From Meandrina meandrites (Eukaryota; Cnidaria; Anthozoa; Scleractinia; Meandrinidae), in the NCBI GenBank assembly GCA_963693305.1, contig OY855904.1, positions 40,823,417 through 40,887,416 on the forward strand: 64,000 nt of DNA. Reading direction: 5' to 3'. The position numbers and the translations under genes were made by a program. A model generated the notes under the pieces. That model saw only the letters and a list, made by a program, of their open reading frames with translations. It was not told where the DNA came from and did no database searches. Shown piece by piece: positions 36,850 to 47,689 of this stretch (within the stretch, counting starts at the first letter, position 1; each line of letters starts with the position of its first letter).

Positions 36850-37734
36850 GGACGGTGCCTACTTTTGTTACTGCGCACATCTTCTGCGCATCACGCAAGG
36901 TATCGATCGCACTAGACGCGCGCGCTAAGGGAATTTGCTCGCTCAAAATGACGAATTCAACATCGCGACCAAGCGCGCGACTAAAATGCAAGAAAATTTC
37001 GGTTTCAACGAAATCCAGTTAATGGACATGCTAAACCAGGAACAGCGAAAGAGTAACATAACAGTAAGCCCTAAACGCTTATCGATAAAAATGGCTCACA
37101 TTTAACAGTCTGAAACAAATCGCTAATCGCTCAAACGTAATCAGCAAACTGCTAACTACATATGGCGTAGTGCACGCGTGAAAAATTGCGCGAGAAGCAA
37201 ATATTTAACTCTCTAGGGAGGGGATAAAGCGACTCCATACAACTCGTATAACTTTTAAAAATGCGTGATGACCCATACTTTTTATTTTATAAAATGGAAG
37301 TGGTAAGTCTATAGAACACATGATTAATTTTTCGTTCAGTGCAAAAATTGTTTAGGCTGTTTCACTGGCCTTGCAAGAGAGACCTGTTAGAGTCAAAAAT
37401 GGCTCAAGTGCACTCGTTTTGCTAATAAAAACGTGGTTCACGCAGTTTCAAAGATAGTATTTGTTAGTTATTTTTAAGATCGTTATATTTAATGTTGATT
37501 TTGTTCATGAAAAACCAAATTCAAAGGTAATTTGTAAGGAAATTTTATTTCCTTTTACGTTTTTTGAAAATGCCACGTCGGCACTTTTTTCAAGATTTCA
37601 AACCTAATTATCTCGAAAATTTGCTTGCCTACCCCCAATTTTCTTTTTGGATTTTAATAGCCCTTGGTAACATTTACTTCCCTTGCATAGTCATTGGCCG
37701 GGCAAAAATACCTCGCTATTAGTAGGCACCGTCC
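36850..37734. mobile_element. 885-bp MITE with TTAA target duplication
   Basis: TTAA at 36846-36849 is followed by GGACGGTGCCTACT. The exact complement AGTAGGCACCGTCC ends at 37734 and is followed by TTAA at 37735-37738. Sister units of the host array read straight through this point (TCTCCCTGAAATTACC), so the insertion is recognisable by comparison. TTAA duplication occurs in the piggyBac and Kolobok superfamilies. No transposase ORF is present. Confidence 0.85.
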
Positions 37735-40509
37735 TTAAATTACCTTAATGGCGTGTTTTGGCCGTTTGTGCAGAAACTTTGGTAATTTGAGGCGATTTTA
37801 GCGGATTATCGCTTGAGCTTTGTAGGCCTTCTAGGTTTCCACGGCAAACCTACAAAAAAGTCACAACTCGCTTAAAACGCAAAGTAAGCTCACAGACAGC
37901 ACAGGAAATACATCACGGAAATAAGTTAAGTCGCGTTTTTCACGAACTCTTATGCTTCACCGCTATTATGTAATAATATTAAAGTACCGCTATTATGTAA
38001 TAATATGAATGTGATCTTAGCTGGCTCACGACATAACCTTCGTATGCCCGTCGGCAGACAAATGAATTATAGCACGGCGAGTCTACAACCGTCAATTTAT
38101 CAATAAATGGTTCGCGTTATATTTAACCTTTTAACTATTATATAACTCTTCATGGGGTAGATAACAATTATGTAACAGATATATTTAGAACACCGCCATT
38201 ATGTAATAATATGAATATGAACTTTGCTGGCTCGCAAATTAACCTTCATTGAATCAGAGTCGAGTGGAGTCTTTTGTAGGTTTAACAATAGATAAAATAA
38301 ATGGTTTGTAGTCTCTTGTATTATTTAACCGTACTCGTTTATAACTCTTCTTGTAGTGGGGAGATAACAATTATGCAACCGATGCTTTCATCACCTTGAA
38401 ACTTCACATAGAACTTCTTTAATTTAGTGATTGAACCACTGTAAGACGACCAGGTTTTTTTGAAAAAATGTAAAAAGAGACAAATTTATATTACCATATT
38501 TTACTTCAAAAATAAAACAGATTATGCAATATGGTCTTTGCACACTCACAAACTGGAACTTGGAACGCTTGCGGTGTGCCATCGTTTTTTTGTTGTTTCT
38601 TTTTAAAGATAGAATATTATAAATTAAACTTGATTTGAAAGTCTCCGATTCCGAGAAATTATTCAAAATAAAAAAATGCTATTTTATATTATTATTATTA
38701 TTTTTTAAAGTTGAGTGCTATATTTATCGGTGCGTGGAATTTTTCTTTTACCATAATTATCTTCTTTTAGCCTTGGTCATTATATTGCCTTTATTGAAAA
38801 AGGTGAACCTAAAACAAAGCAGAACTTTAACTCGCTTGTCTGACGTTAGGCAGCGCAATATTAAAAAAAAAAAAAACAATTGCGGAGCACGTGGGCCAGC
38901 GAGGATTATATTTTTTTTCGTAATAGCGGTCCGTAACAATATGAGAGATTTTATGGAAATATTTCCGATATAATTTCCATGTCTCCCTGAAATTACCTGA
39001 ACGGCGTATTTCTCGCCGTCTGTACGTGATGTGATCTTTGGCAATTTGAGGCGGTTTGAGCGAGTTACCGCATTTTACTGACGTTTTCTTGGTTTCCTCA
39101 CCAAACCTACAAAAAAGTCACAACTCGCTTAGAACACCTCAAATAAGCAATGTAAGCTAACGAACAGCAACATGAAATAAGCTAAGACTTTTCTTTTGTT
39201 GGGGAAGGGGAGGGGGAGGGGGTATTCCTGTTTCCTAAGACATATCGAGAATATTCCCAAACAAACTGTTATGTTTCACCGCTACTGTGTAATAATATGA
39301 ATATGATCTATGCTAGCTCACGATTTCCCCCCCCCCCCCCCCCCCCACTTCCTGCCGGCAGACAAATGAATCAGAGAACGGCGATTCCACTGTTAGTTTA
39401 ACAATAGATTAAATAAATTGCTCTTATCATTTAATCGTACGCTTTTATTATAACTCTTAATGGGATAGATAATAAATAAATGCAACAGATGCTTTCATGA
39501 ACTTGATACTTTATAGAACTGATGTAGTTGTTAAGGCGTGGTATGACCGGGGTCTGTATGGGTATTTTCGGGATCCGGAATTTGACCAAAATACCGTGCG
39601 GGATTCGGGAAAGACGCAAAATATCTAGACGGGAATCAGGATTTGACTCCTCCCCAGGAATCGGGATTCACCAAATTTGGGCACGGGATGCCTGAGTTTT
39701 TGCTTGTCTCTTGGGAATTCGGGCAATCGTCATGACCCAAACTAACCTGCGATCAGGCTTTTTTTTTTCCTTGCAAAGACGAGGGAGGGAGGGCATGATT
39801 TCAGGTTAGAACGTTCTAGTGGCAAAAGCGAATCAACCAAGCGATCGCTAAGTGGTATCTCCTTTCAAATCAAACTATATATAGTGTGCCTGGTTAATAG
39901 TTATCTAATTGAAACTATCAAGTAATCGGCAGACGAACATAGGCAAAGAGTATTTTGTTTCAAACGGATGCCAGGAAAGTGCACGTGTCGCACGTGGTGT
40001 AATAGCATACCATGAGGTCATTACTCGATGCTCGATTGCTCGAGAAGCTCTTCGCATTTATTGTAATCTTGAGGGGATTTTTCAACAGTTTAATTGCTAG
40101 ATATGGCAATTGAAAGTGACCAGATATGCTAATGATGCCAGCTCTCCTTCCTTGAATAAGGCAGTCAGTTTTGGTGTCGTTCTTTCGTGCGGCCACAGAC
40201 GTGTCTTCTAGCGTCAAAAAACCGCGGCGATCAACAAAGAAAATTTCAATGTTCCGCTAAGCGACGAAAACAGAGAACTCTAAAAAGAGAGAGAGAGAGA
40301 GAACTCTACAGATTCCAGAAGCACTTAAAAACCTAATTCACTGGGTTGGAAGAAATCGCAAGGAGTAATGCGGCCTTGGCGAAAACCCCGAGGTCACGAT
40401 TGCTAGAGAACAAACTGCAGACAGTGCATGCGGTTGAAGGAAGCCAACTACTAAAACTGGAAAAAGATATGAAGCCATCAACTATCTGCAAGCTTACTGA
40501 CGGTATCAT

Positions 40510-40633
40510 TGTCAAAGTATCTAGTCGAAAGGTGAAAACTAAAGACGCTCGAAGATCAAAGCCGAGTCCGTTTATGCGCATGCGCGGTCACGCATAACGT
40601 CCTTACAGTCACGCATAACATAATAACGTGACA
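40510..40633 (-). repeat. 3' LTR of the Ty3/gypsy element
   Basis: This 124-bp repeat begins TGTCAAAGTATCTAGTCGAA in plus-strand reading and ends ACGTGACA. It contains CGCATGCGCGGTCACGCATA and matches the partner LTR at 123 of 124 positions. Confidence 0.9.
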
Positions 40634-41128
40634 TCTCCTCTTCTTAAGACAGTTATCAGGAAAATAAGCAATATATAAGCTTGTGTTCACTACAAACAGT
40701 TCTCTTTCACTTAAACTACTATCCGGCTTGAAAATGTCTAAACAGTTTCAATAAGGCGCTCTGGTGCTCGTTGAACCCGGTGGCTCCTTCTGACAAGTTG
40801 GTCTGCTTGTGGAATAGCGGGCTCCGGGATATCGGCCTGTGGTTCTGCTACCTGTGTTTCGATACCCATGTCCGTGTTTGATGACGTAACGGGGATTGAC
40901 GCATCGCTGGCTGGTTCTCATGCTTGGTTTGTGACAGGAGGTGCTTCCTCCTTAGTCGGCAGTAGATGGATACGATTTCGACGGATCTGGGTCCCATTCG
41001 GGGTTGCCACTATGTACGAACGGGGTGCCTGGTGTTGCTTGACAACCACCGCAGGTGTCCATTCCCGCCCCCGCCTCATTCTCACCGGTTCGCCTTCATG
41101 CAGTGTGGAAAGTGGTCGGGTCCCACGA

Positions 41129-41685
41129 TCATAGAATGCTTCTGTGACTTTGCTGGCGCCACAACAATTTGTGACGAACCTGAGATGTAGACCTAGCCTG
41201 GGGTTCCAGGAGGCTCTTGAAGGTTGGTAACCTTGTTCGCAGCTTTCTGCTCATAAGTAATTCTGCTGGGGAGTCTTCCATGCCACTGATAGGGGTATTG
41301 CGGAACTCCAGCAAAGCGAGGAATGCGTCCTGCTTGGACTCATCAGCTTTCCTTAACAACTGCTTAACAGTCTGCACATTTCTTTCCACAAGTCCATTAG
41401 ACTTTGGGTAGTGTGGACTCGAAGTGACCACTTCGATCTCCCAATCACTGGCAAAATTTTTAAATTTCAAGCTGTTGAAAGGCATGTTGTCTCCGGGATA
41501 CCATGGCGGGCAAACATGTCTTTCATGGTCAAGATGACTGCTTCGCTATTCTTGCTGGTGAAGCGAGCTACTTCAGGATACTTTGAAAAATAGTCAACAA
41601 CGAGCAGGTAATCTCTCCCTTTATAATAGAAAATATCTGCTGCGACGGTAGCCCAGGGTCTCTCAGGGACATGTTGTGGAATCAA
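41129..41685 (-). pseudogene. Ty3/gypsy integrase core, frame-broken
   Basis: The first segment (41685-41467) encodes RPWATVAADIFYYKGRDYLL with the first catalytic Asp, and runs to a stop after HGIPETTC. The second (41485-41129) restarts in another frame with FNSLKFKNFASDWEIEVVTS SPHYPKSNGLVERNVQTVKQ, which carries the catalytic Glu. The second catalytic Asp, expected between the two, is missing, so bases have been lost there. A further shift near 41,130 separates the C-terminal part, which continues towards 40,930 (GEPVRMRRGREWTPAVVVKQ). Integrase would have inserted the cDNA; this copy cannot encode an intact one. Confidence 0.85.
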
Positions 41686-43286
41686 TTAGGGAAAGGCTCT
41701 CTCTGGTTGCTGCGTTGATACTGCTGACAAGTACTGCACTGAGATATCAACTCATCAATAGCACCGTTGATACCCGACCAAAACACAGCACTTCTGGCTC
41801 GTGCTCTGCACTTCTCTATTCCCAAATGAGCTGCATGAATGCGTTGTAGGATTTCGGGTCGCAGGCTTTGGGGAATAATTATGCGATCACCTTTAAACAT
41901 CAACCCCTCATAACAGCTTATCTCATCTCTGTAATTCCAGTAAGGCCTAGTCTCCATGGGTGTTCGTTCTTTGGTTTGTGGCCAGCCATTCATGACAACT
42001 TTGTGCAGCTGCTGGAGTTCTGGGTCCCTCTTGGTCTCAGCTGTCAATTTGTGAAACATGGTCTCAGACAACTCTCCAGAGTCCAGGAGATGAATTTCGA
42101 ACTCATCAGATTGGCCAGTATTTTCAATAGGTAAGTAAGCTCTGGAAAGTGCATCGGCTAGGACCAGATGCTTGCCCGGTAGATACTTGACCTTAACTGC
42201 ATAAGGCTTTATCCTGAGAATCATCTTTTGCAGACGGAGGGGTGCTTGATGAATGGGTTTCTTCAAGATTGCTTCTAATGGTTTGTGGTCACTTTCAACT
42301 GTTATTTCATGTTGGCCGTACAAATAATCGTGAAAGCGTTCACAGCCAAAAACAATAGCCAACATCTCTTTTTCGATCTGTGCGTAATTCTGCTGGCTCA
42401 GAGTTAGGGCTTTTGAGGCATAAGCCACTGGGCGGTCGTTTTGCAGAATGACAGCACCCACACCTTTTGAACTTGCATCAACAGATAAAGTCACTGGTTC
42501 TTCCGGGTCGAAGAACTTAAGGACTGGAGCGGATGAGATTGCTGTCTTAAGGCTTGTAAACGCGTCATCTTCTGCTTGTCCCCAGGACCATTCAACATCC
42601 TTCTGGAGCAGCTGGCGCAGTGGAGCGCTTTTCTGAGACATGTTCGAAATGAACTTGGACAGGTAGGTTACAACACCCAAAAACCTCTGTAATTCTTCTC
42701 GATTGACTGGGACTGGCATTCCGTTGATTGCTTCAACTTTCTGGGGGTCTGGTTTGACACCATCTGCACTCAACACGTGGCCCACATAACGAACTTCAGA
42801 TACACGAAAATGACATTTTTCTCTGTTTAACTTGAGGTTGCGCTCACGACAGCGGTCCAACACCTGCCTAAGCCTCGCATCATGCTGCTCGACATCCTCT
42901 CCCCACACAACCAAATCATCCACAATAACTTCAACGCCTTCTATGTCCTGGAACAAATGGGACATAACATTCTGAAACACTTCTGGGGCTGACGCGATTC
43001 CAAAAGGCAAACGCGTGTAGCTATATCGGCCAAATGGTGTATTGAAGGTAGCTAGCTTGCTACTGTCCTTGGCTAGTTTGACCTGACAAAAACCATGATT
43101 AGCATCAAGGACACTGAATACTTTTGCATTGGGCATTCTGCTAATGACATCTTCCACGGTCTGCATAGGAAAATGTTCGCGCATGACAGCACGATTGAGA
43201 TCGCTGGGATCCATGCATACTCTGAGCTTGTTATTCTTCTTCTTTGCAACCACCAGACTGGTACCCAGGCAGTGGGCTCCGTACAT
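41682..43286 (-). CDS. pol: Ty3/gypsy Pol: reverse transcriptase, RNase H, integrase zinc finger
   Basis: A 534-codon open segment. RT motifs run from RVCMDPSDLNRAVMREHFP through FSVLDANHGFCQVKL (motif A), RLPFGIASAPEVFQ (motif B) and VIVDDLVVWG (the YxDD position, here IVDD). RNase H follows with VTLSVDASSKGVGAVI, QIEKEM and VESDHKPLE. The integrase zinc-binding region H-x3-H ... CSTCQQ ends the segment. It would copy the element's RNA into DNA. The first codon shown is not a true start: it lies just after a one-base frame break from the Gag-protease ORF (about 43,262), and the 3' end is a stop created by another shift. Confidence 0.9.
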   Translation of the reverse strand: MYGAHCLGTSLVVAKKKNNKLRVCMDPSDLNRAVMREHFPMQTVEDVISRMPNAKVFSVLDANHGFCQVKLAKDSSKLATFNTPFGRYSYTRLPFGIASAPEVFQNVMSHLFQDIEGVEVIVDDLVVWGEDVEQHDARLRQVLDRCRERNLKLNREKCHFRVSEVRYVGHVLSADGVKPDPQKVEAINGMPVPVNREELQRFLGVVTYLSKFISNMSQKSAPLRQLLQKDVEWSWGQAEDDAFTSLKTAISSAPVLKFFDPEEPVTLSVDASSKGVGAVILQNDRPVAYASKALTLSQQNYAQIEKEMLAIVFGCERFHDYLYGQHEITVESDHKPLEAILKKPIHQAPLRLQKMILRIKPYAVKVKYLPGKHLVLADALSRAYLPIENTGQSDEFEIHLLDSGELSETMFHKLTAETKRDPELQQLHKVVMNGWPQTKERTPMETRPYWNYRDEISCYEGLMFKGDRIIIPQSLRPEILQRIHAAHLGIEKCRARARSAVFWSGINGAIDELISQCSTCQQYQRSNQREPFPN

Positions 43287-44653
43287 TTTTTAATTACTCC
43301 CAGGTTTTCCATTCTATTAAGTTCCTCTTTAAGCGGCTCACGAAGGGCAACTGGAACCCTACGGGGAGGGTGGACAACAGGAGTGGCATTAGGATCAATT
43401 TGAATTTCATGCTGGACGCCTTTAATCTCACCAAGGCCTTCAAAGAAATCTGCATACTCGGTTTCCAGGCTCTCTTCTTCAAGGCTGTAAATTCTCTTTA
43501 TCAGACCTAAATCAAGACAGAACTTCAATCCAAGAATGGATGGTATGTCTTGCTCAACGAGTATGAAGTCCATCACTGTAAACTTTCCTTTGTACTCGCA
43601 AGCTAGGCTGACTTTGCCTCTAAGATTAATTCTGCGTCCGTCATACACTTTCAGCTTCGCATTACACTGGCGGGACTGTTTGTTTTCCACTGGAATTCGA
43701 TCAAACAACGACTGGGAAATGACATTGCAATCAGCCCCCGAGTCTATTTTGAAATTCATATTGGTATCAGCAATCTTAAGCGAGACGTGCCAATCATCTT
43801 GAGAAGGGTATTTACTGCTTGACTCCACTGAAAATGCAAGCAAATCGGCTTCATTATCACTGCCCTCCCATTCAGCCACGGCGTGCACAGTTTTCCCGCC
43901 AAAGTCCCGCATTCTCTTTCGGCAAACACTCGAGAAATGACCTTTTTTCTGGCTATAATCACACGTTTTTCCGAAAGCTGGGCAAGATCCCCACGAGTGA
44001 GAAGAACCACAAAAGGTGCACTTGACCTTTTTCGAGCCTGCTCCTGGTCTCGGTCGACGCGATGGATATTGCTTTTGTTTGTCACCACCCGTTGTTCCGC
44101 CCGCTCGAATTTCATTCACGGACGGATTTTCATCATTTTGCTCCTTTGTGCCCATCGCTTTGACCTGCTCCTTCGAAGCTTCGGATGCTCTTGCCATAGA
44201 AATCGCTTTTTCCAATGTAAGCTTATCCTCTCTCAATAGTCGTTCCTTCACTGATAGATCTCTTGTGCTGAACACGAACTTATCTCTCACCATGTCGTCC
44301 ACTGCCGTGAACTCGCATGATTTCACCTTGTTTTTCAATCGTGTGACGAACTGGTCCACCGTTTCAGAGTCTTTCTGCGTTATCTGCCAAAATTGATATC
44401 TTTGGAAGACTACGTTCTTCCTGGGGTTGCAGTACCGCTCAAACTGCTCAAGAAACTTATTCAGCTTCTTCTCATCGCCTTCGGGAAACTGAAATGTGTT
44501 AAACACCTCGATGGCGTCCTCGCCGGCGAAGTTGAGTAAGATGGCTATCTTGACCGTATCATCTTTCTTTTCGCTTCCCGAAGCAGTTAAGTATATATCG
44601 TATTGTTGTTTAAATCGCCTCCAATTTTCGGAGTTGTTGCCGTCGAAACTCAA
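43073..44653 (-). CDS. gag-pro: Ty3/gypsy Gag-protease polyprotein
   Basis: The Gag region begins FDGNNSENWRRFKQQYDIYL and includes a capsid-like helical part (about residues 1-170). Then comes a zinc-knuckle region reading CTFCGSSHSWGSCPAFGKTC, followed by CDYSQKKGHFSSVC, where the second expected Cys of the knuckle is Ser. The aspartic protease has KIDSGADCNVIS. After IKKCTEPTAWV the frame departs from RT homology at about 43,262 and the remaining 60 or so codons are out of frame. No in-frame ATG exists between the LTR and the Gag homology; the first usable codon is TTG, so translation start is unclear. Confidence 0.85.
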   Translation of the reverse strand: MSFDGNNSENWRRFKQQYDIYLTASGSEKKDDTVKIAILLNFAGEDAIEVFNTFQFPEGDEKKLNKFLEQFERYCNPRKNVVFQRYQFWQITQKDSETVDQFVTRLKNKVKSCEFTAVDDMVRDKFVFSTRDLSVKERLLREDKLTLEKAISMARASEASKEQVKAMGTKEQNDENPSVNEIRAGGTTGGDKQKQYPSRRPRPGAGSKKVKCTFCGSSHSWGSCPAFGKTCDYSQKKGHFSSVCRKRMRDFGGKTVHAVAEWEGSDNEADLLAFSVESSSKYPSQDDWHVSLKIADTNMNFKIDSGADCNVISQSLFDRIPVENKQSRQCNAKLKVYDGRRINLRGKVSLACEYKGKFTVMDFILVEQDIPSILGLKFCLDLGLIKRIYSLEEESLETEYADFFEGLGEIKGVQHEIQIDPNATPVVHPPRRVPVALREPLKEELNRMENLGVIKKCTEPTAWVPVWWLQRRRITSSEYAWIPAISIVLSCANIFLCRPWKMSLAECPMQKYSVSLMLIMVFVRSN

Positions 44654-44699
44654 CGCGCTGGGTTTGTGAAAACTATCCGTGTTTTGACTTCTGACACCA

Positions 44700-44823
44700 T
44701 GTCAAAGTATCTAGTCGAAAGGTGAAAACTAAAGACGCTCGAAGATCAAAGCCGAGTCCGTTTATGCGCATGCGCGGTCACGCATAACATCCTTACAGTC
44801 ACGCATAACATAATAACGTGACA
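44700..44823 (-). repeat. 5' LTR of the Ty3/gypsy element
   Basis: Promoter-side LTR for minus-strand transcription. It differs from the 3' LTR by one base (A in CGCATAACATCC versus G). It is followed, in element orientation, by the likely primer-binding site TGGTGTCAGAAGTC. Confidence 0.9.
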
Positions 44824-47279
44824 ATCATAGCCTGTGCCTCCGATACGATGAGTGAGGTTTGCACTATCAAGTTTTCTTCGAAAGGACATGTCTTGTGCGG
44901 ATCAATAACGCCGTTGTTTCCGTATCCAGAGTGATGCAGGCACATTCAAAGCATGTACATGTGCCGCAGGAGTCATTATATCTTCCTTGCAGATACCAAG
45001 GGTTTATGGCAGTTCGGCATGGCACAAAAAACCTTGCAGAGAATTGTTGTTGCTCAGGGTGATCCCCCTCCCATTGTGCGCATACACTCAATCTCTTCAC
45101 TCCAAGACGGAAGCATAGCCTTTACAGACCAAAACAGTAGGCAGCTTAAAATACAACAAAGTGAGGGTACCCTGAAAGTAACCGCTGGGACCGAGGAGGA
45201 GAGCAACAAAAATGGTTCTTCAAGTCATTCGCCTTTGGCCAAGTAATGGGTGTTTGCACAGAGGGAACTAGCATATTCGTATGGCCAAATCAGTACGATA
45301 AAACTAGTAACAAATGTCGAAGAACTGTCGAGATGAGTTCTTAACAACACGAGAATTGCACACTCAAGGAAGCACACCAGATGGTCGACATTCTCATAAA
45401 GTAACCTATATTAAGCACAACCAATGGTCCACAGGGAACCATTGCTGCGAAAGCATCTGTATCCCTCAGTCTGGTGGAGAAAGATCTAGAGAGGCTTGAC
45501 AAAAACATTGACATATTGAATCTAGAGTTCTCCATTGAGCCATCTAGGTTTGACTGATAATTCAGGTTGAAAATGTGCACGCTATCAGACATTTCAAGCA
45601 CCTGACTTGTACTCTGCTGAAATATGAAACGAGCCACAAATCGAGTCGTCGGGCTACCATGCTAACTGGTACTACTGTATCCGGTTCCCTAGGCAAATGT
45701 ATCACTAAGGAATCCCAAATTAAGCGTCTTCTCGTATACGTGCAATGTCTAAGTATGATCAGGATTCCATTCGCAAGTGGGCCAGCGAGCATGGCAAAGC
45801 CGTCAGACAGCTCTCAGTTCGTCAGAACAACACCAAGCATGGGGCAGGAACTCTTCCTCTAAGCATGTATAGGAAACAGCTACCTGTTTGCGACCGTGTC
45901 ACCGAAGAACCCAGTACAGCTGATGATATCGGTGACCAACTGTCAGAGTATGGTTCTGACTCTATCAACGATTAAGACAATGGCACCCACGAAGAAGACG
46001 ATCTAGAGGCTGTTCCTGTAAACTTGCTATCAAGGACAGTGCGCACGCATACAGAACGACCTACTGATGTACGAAGAGCTGTTTCTTTTTTCTTGTAGGC
46101 TTACATCCCGCGTAATTAAAAATGTCAATCGAAAGGGCTAACCTGCATCTGATATTTATAAGCTTTTGCAGACATAATTCTTTTTTATGTATTTTGGGGT
46201 TAAGAAAACGGGATTCGGGGTGCGGGATGCGGGATTCTCGTGAAAAAAGAGCGGGAATGCGGTATCAGGCTCTGTAAGGCCCTGTAAGACGTCCAGGTTT
46301 CTAAACAATGTTTTGAAAAAGACGTTTTTTTTTCCCTATGTTTAAGTTCATAAATAAAACAGATTTGATAGCTATTTTTATACTGAGGTGCATAAAAGGC
46401 AGCCCATACAAACTCTTATACTCCCATTCAAACTTTCACATTTTCAAACACTATAACGTAATATGGTCTTTGCATACTCACAACTTGAGCTTGCACCGGT
46501 TGTTTTCTGCCATCGGGTTTTGAAACGAAGAATATTGCAAAATGAACTTGATTTACAGTTGTCTCGTTTGGAGAAATAATTTCAGATAAAAAATGCTAAG
46601 AAAATGCTTTTTTAGATTTTTGGTTGGTGCTATATTTTTCTCAGCGCGATTTTTTTTTCATTGTAATGATCTTCTTCTGAAATGTTCCCTTTATTCAAGA
46701 AAGTGAACTCTGACCAAAGCAGTACTCTAATTCTCTTGTCTGTGGACAGGCATCCCAAGGTTAAGATGCCGTGCACGTGGCACATCGACGATCATATTAT
46801 GTAATAACGGTGGACCTGTATAAACAGATTGTATAGGAATATTCACGATATGGTTTAGGTACAATTTTCAGTTCTCCCTGAAATTCCCTAACTCGTTTAT
46901 TTCTTTTTTTTCTTCTTTCCGTCTGTACGCAAACTTTGGTGATTCGAATTGGTTTTAGCGAGTTATCGCTTTCTAAGGTTTTTACACCAAAACTATGAGA
47001 GAGCAACAACTCGCATGAGACGCCTCAACAAAGTAAGCGCAGATACAGCAAGAAATATGTCGAGGAAATAACCTAAGATTTTTTATAGGATTTTAGGGTA
47101 TTCTGGTTTCCCATGCAAACTCTTATGTTTCACTGCTATTATGTAACAATATGAATAAGTTTGCTGGCTTACGACTTCCCTTCAGCTGCCTGTCAGCAGA
47201 CAAATGAATCAGACTACGGCGAGTCGTCTGTAGTTTTAACAATAGATGAAATAAATGGCTCGTGTTTTAAAAAGGTTTA

Positions 47280-47685
47280 AAATAGAATTGTTTTGATTTT
47301 GCCATCCCCAAAATAGCCCAGCTCCCCCGTTTGGGTCCAGATGGTCCAAAAAGAGAATAGACCACAGGTTGACACCAAACGCAGGTAGAAAGGAATTCAT
47401 TTTAAAATTCATTAATTGCTAACTTCACACGAATTGTAAATGTGACAAACCAAAACAGTTTTATAGAACATACAAAATGTAAAACAGAATAAAACGCTGT
47501 CTGGTAAGAAATATTAAAAACTATGAGCTTTCCTCAGCCGGTCTGCTGACTTCAATCGATAAAAGTATGTTATAAAATAAAGCGTTAAAAAATTTAATAT
47601 GACGAGCAATTCGCATAAATTAGAAAACTAAAAATATATTTATAAAGAATGATCGTAAGAATGTGAAAAGTGCTAAAATAAAAAA
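47280..47685. other. No supported feature
   Basis: AT-rich spacer between the palindromic array and the Penelope-like fragment. It may include the 3' flank of that element, but I could not find its terminal repeats. Confidence 0.3.
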
Positions 47686-47689
47686 TAAA

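Larger units (their letters stand above)
40510..44823 (-). mobile_element. Ty3/gypsy LTR retrotransposon, full length, 124-bp LTRs
   Basis: Two LTRs (40510-40633 and 44700-44823) of 124 bp begin TGTCA and end TGACA and differ at one position (G at 40599, A in the other copy). ATCAT flanks both sides (40505-40509 and 44824-44828). Transcription runs on the minus strand. Next to the 3' LTR the element reads AAGAAGAGGAGA, a polypurine tract, and next to the 5' LTR it reads TGGTGTCAGAAGTC, the likely primer-binding site. Gag, protease, RT, RNase H and integrase are present in order, but the coding sequence has several frame breaks, so the copy looks non-functional. Confidence 0.92.
40330..46000 (+). 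pseudogene. Decayed member of a cnidarian repeat-associated gene family, split by a Ty3 element
   Basis: Plus-strand fragments read LEEIARSNAALAKTPRSRLL before 40509 and resume after 44829. They continue with FSSKGHVLCGSITPLFPYPE, then LADTKGLWQFGMAQKTLQRI, then HSISSLQDGSIAFTDQNSRQ LKI...VTAGTEEES, a pattern like NHL or beta-propeller blades. At about 45,750-45,975 comes SKYDQDSIRKWASEHGKAVR ending in an acidic tail and a stop. Frameshifts and stops interrupt it throughout. From memory this resembles uncharacterised multicopy proteins in coral genomes; the function is unknown. The Ty3 element sits in it with a 5-bp duplication. Confidence 0.5.
39545..46280. mobile_element. Inserted block with CGGGATT-type subterminal repeats
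   Basis: The block separates GTTGTTAAGGCGTGG (about 39,541) from CCCTGTAAGACGTCC (about 46,272), which are adjacent-type landmarks in other array units. Both ends are dense in variants of CGGGATTCGGG and GCGGGAT (39,560-39,740 and 46,195-46,270). It contains the decayed gene-family fragment and the Ty3 element. Exact termini and target duplication could not be fixed, so calling it one transposon is an inference. Confidence 0.45.
35120..47275. repeat. Array of about 1.1-kb palindromic (foldback) units with nested insertions
   Basis: Four units share ordered landmarks: AAAAAGCGGCCCATACAAA, CGCAATATGGTCTTT, GAC(A/G)GGCAGCCCAAG, then a stem-loop region, then TATGTAATAATATGAATATG, GTCGGCAGACAAATGAAT and AACAATAGATAAAATAAATG. 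Unit starts lie near 35,189, 36,366, 38,490 and 46,375. The right half of each unit is an imperfect reverse complement of its left half; for example GTCTACCGACAGGCAG in the left arm matches the complement of CTGCCCGTCGGCAGAC in the right arm. Unit 2 is split by a TTAA MITE (36850-37734), and the array is split between units 3 and 4 by the block from about 39,545 to 46,280. The array encodes no protein. Confidence 0.7.

Noticed and set aside
35120..47275. CRISPR-like array
   Set aside because: Units are about 1.1 kb, diverged and palindromic, with no short spacers, in an animal genome context.
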